Below, one piece after another: positions 63,535 through 64,000 of a DNA stretch of 64,000 nucleotides (positions within the stretch are counted from its first letter, which is position 1; every line of letters starts with the position of its first letter). The notes below the pieces were generated by a model. The model had not been told where the DNA came from and did not search any database. It was given only the letters and a program-made list of their open reading frames with translations. Location: contig JAHLKV010000004.1 of the NCBI GenBank assembly GCA_020444475.1, forward strand, positions 458,304 through 522,303, given 5' to 3'. Made by a program: the position numbers and the translations under genes. The DNA comes from a bacterium (GTDB lineage: Bacteria > Zixibacteria > MSB-5A5 > GN15 > FEB-12).

Positions 63535-64000
63535 TCTGATTCTGGCGGTGGCACTGCTGGCGCTGGTCATTGGTTGCGCCAAACAGGGAAGCGCACCGGC
63601 CGAAGAGCGTCCGAGCGGCGAGAGCGGCACGGTCGGCGAACGTGGTGTTGACCCGCTGGAGCTGGCCGCCGACCGTGAAATCGTCCCGGCCGTGCAGCCG
63701 CACAGTGGTGACATCACCGGCCACGACGCACTGGTTGTCCGCGACAACACCAACCAGTCGGCCGACAGCGGCAGTTTCGCCACGCCCGCGCCGACCGGGG
63801 CAATCGATTCGCTGAACTCACAGGCCTATCGGGTGCAGGTCTACACCGGGAAGCTGTTCTCCGATGCCCGGAAGGAAGTTGCGATCGCCGAGGAGATATT
63901 CGACCAGCCGGTCTATCTCGATTACGAAGTGCCGTATTTCAAAGTCAGGGTCGGCGATTTTGCCGACCGCGATGCTGCCGAGATCTACCGCCAACAGGCC
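63512..64000 (+). CDS. SPOR-domain lipoprotein (partial, 3' end beyond window)
   Basis: 163 codons are visible without a stop. Starting at ATG 63512 inside the end of manC, the protein has a lipoprotein signal (SLILAVALLALVIGC, Cys about residue 24). An acidic, disordered linker follows, then a SPOR-like region (YRVQVYTGKLFSDARKEVA; YFKVRVGDFADRDAAEIYRQ). SPOR domains bind denuded glycan strands of peptidoglycan at the division site. It is probably an envelope or cell-division protein translationally coupled to manC. Confidence 0.8.
   Translation, partial: MNTRSIFSLILAVALLALVIGCAKQGSAPAEERPSGESGTVGERGVDPLELAADREIVPAVQPHSGDITGHDALVVRDNTNQSADSGSFATPAPTGAIDSLNSQAYRVQVYTGKLFSDARKEVAIAEEIFDQPVYLDYEVPYFKVRVGDFADRDAAEIYRQQA

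Noticed and set aside
62092..63783. 563-codon minus-strand frame over manC and the SPOR lipoprotein gene
   Set aside because: Antisense to two well-supported genes and a good promoter; no start signal or domain.

Overview
The window looks like chromosomal DNA of a GC-rich, Gram-negative bacterium of the FCB superphylum. It encodes an outer membrane (bamA, an OmpH/Skp chaperone, lpxD, a small beta-barrel) and a 2663-residue secreted protein that ends in a dockerin pair and an NPFNPST-type C-terminal sorting domain. The dockerin pair (GDINLN...ADVV / SDVNADG...ADLVYL) resembles, from memory, those common in candidate phylum Zixibacteria. That assignment is inference; no 16S gene is present. No prophage, IS element, CRISPR, tRNA or rRNA was seen.

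Layout. 1-12.1 kb (+): a membrane-protein tail, a small basic protein, pyruvate phosphate dikinase with a lysine-rich N-terminal tail, ADP-forming acyl-CoA synthetase, then a tight gene run: DUF3566-like protein, gltX, a di-iron ferritin-like protein, a rubredoxin-like protein, peroxiredoxin, a flavoprotein reductase and nadA. 12.2-14.3 kb (+): a lone 2-oxoacid dehydrogenase E2 and lipB. 14.3-17.6 kb (-): nadE, rsmI, PAP2, lgt. 17.7-18.9 kb (+): ssb and a HAMP-like membrane protein. 18.9-23.3 kb (-): rplU-bamA-skp-lpxD envelope operon. 23.6-27.5 kb (+): uvrB, a lipoprotein, an SPFH lipoprotein. 27.6-35.7 kb: mixed genes, including acyl-CoA dehydrogenase, a DUF1579 protein, a methyltransferase, a tandem DsrC-like protein, a CPBP protease and acs. 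36.2-44.2 kb (+): the giant secreted repeat protein. 44.5-52.6 kb (-): a closely packed eight-gene operon dtd-maf-rodZ-like-GT9-like-smc-ftsY-yjbQ-rlmH. 53.1-58.6 kb (+): iorA-iorB-buk-ptb-ptb. 59.3-64 kb: an unrecognised secreted protein, pyrE, a mannose-1-phosphate guanylyltransferase and a SPOR lipoprotein cut by the window end.

How the genes work together. Several enzymes sit at the pyruvate/acetyl-CoA/acyl-CoA node: PPDK, ADP-forming acyl-CoA synthetase, AMP-forming acetyl-CoA synthetase, acyl-CoA dehydrogenase, and an operon that should convert aryl- or branched 2-oxoacids to acyl-CoA (IorAB), acyl phosphate (Ptb) and acid plus ATP (Buk). This fits amino-acid or peptide fermentation. 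The ferritin-like, rubredoxin-like, peroxiredoxin and flavoprotein genes form a plausible peroxide-reducing chain next to the oxygen-sensitive Fe-S enzyme NadA.

The most unusual items are the tandem DsrC-like protein that has lost the second redox cysteine, the histone-H1-like tail on PPDK, the cohesin-like/dockerin/sorting-domain giant with an internal three-module duplication, the five-gene 2-oxoacid fermentation operon with a palindrome near its predicted transcription start, and several families of palindromic repeats concentrated in the non-coding gaps.
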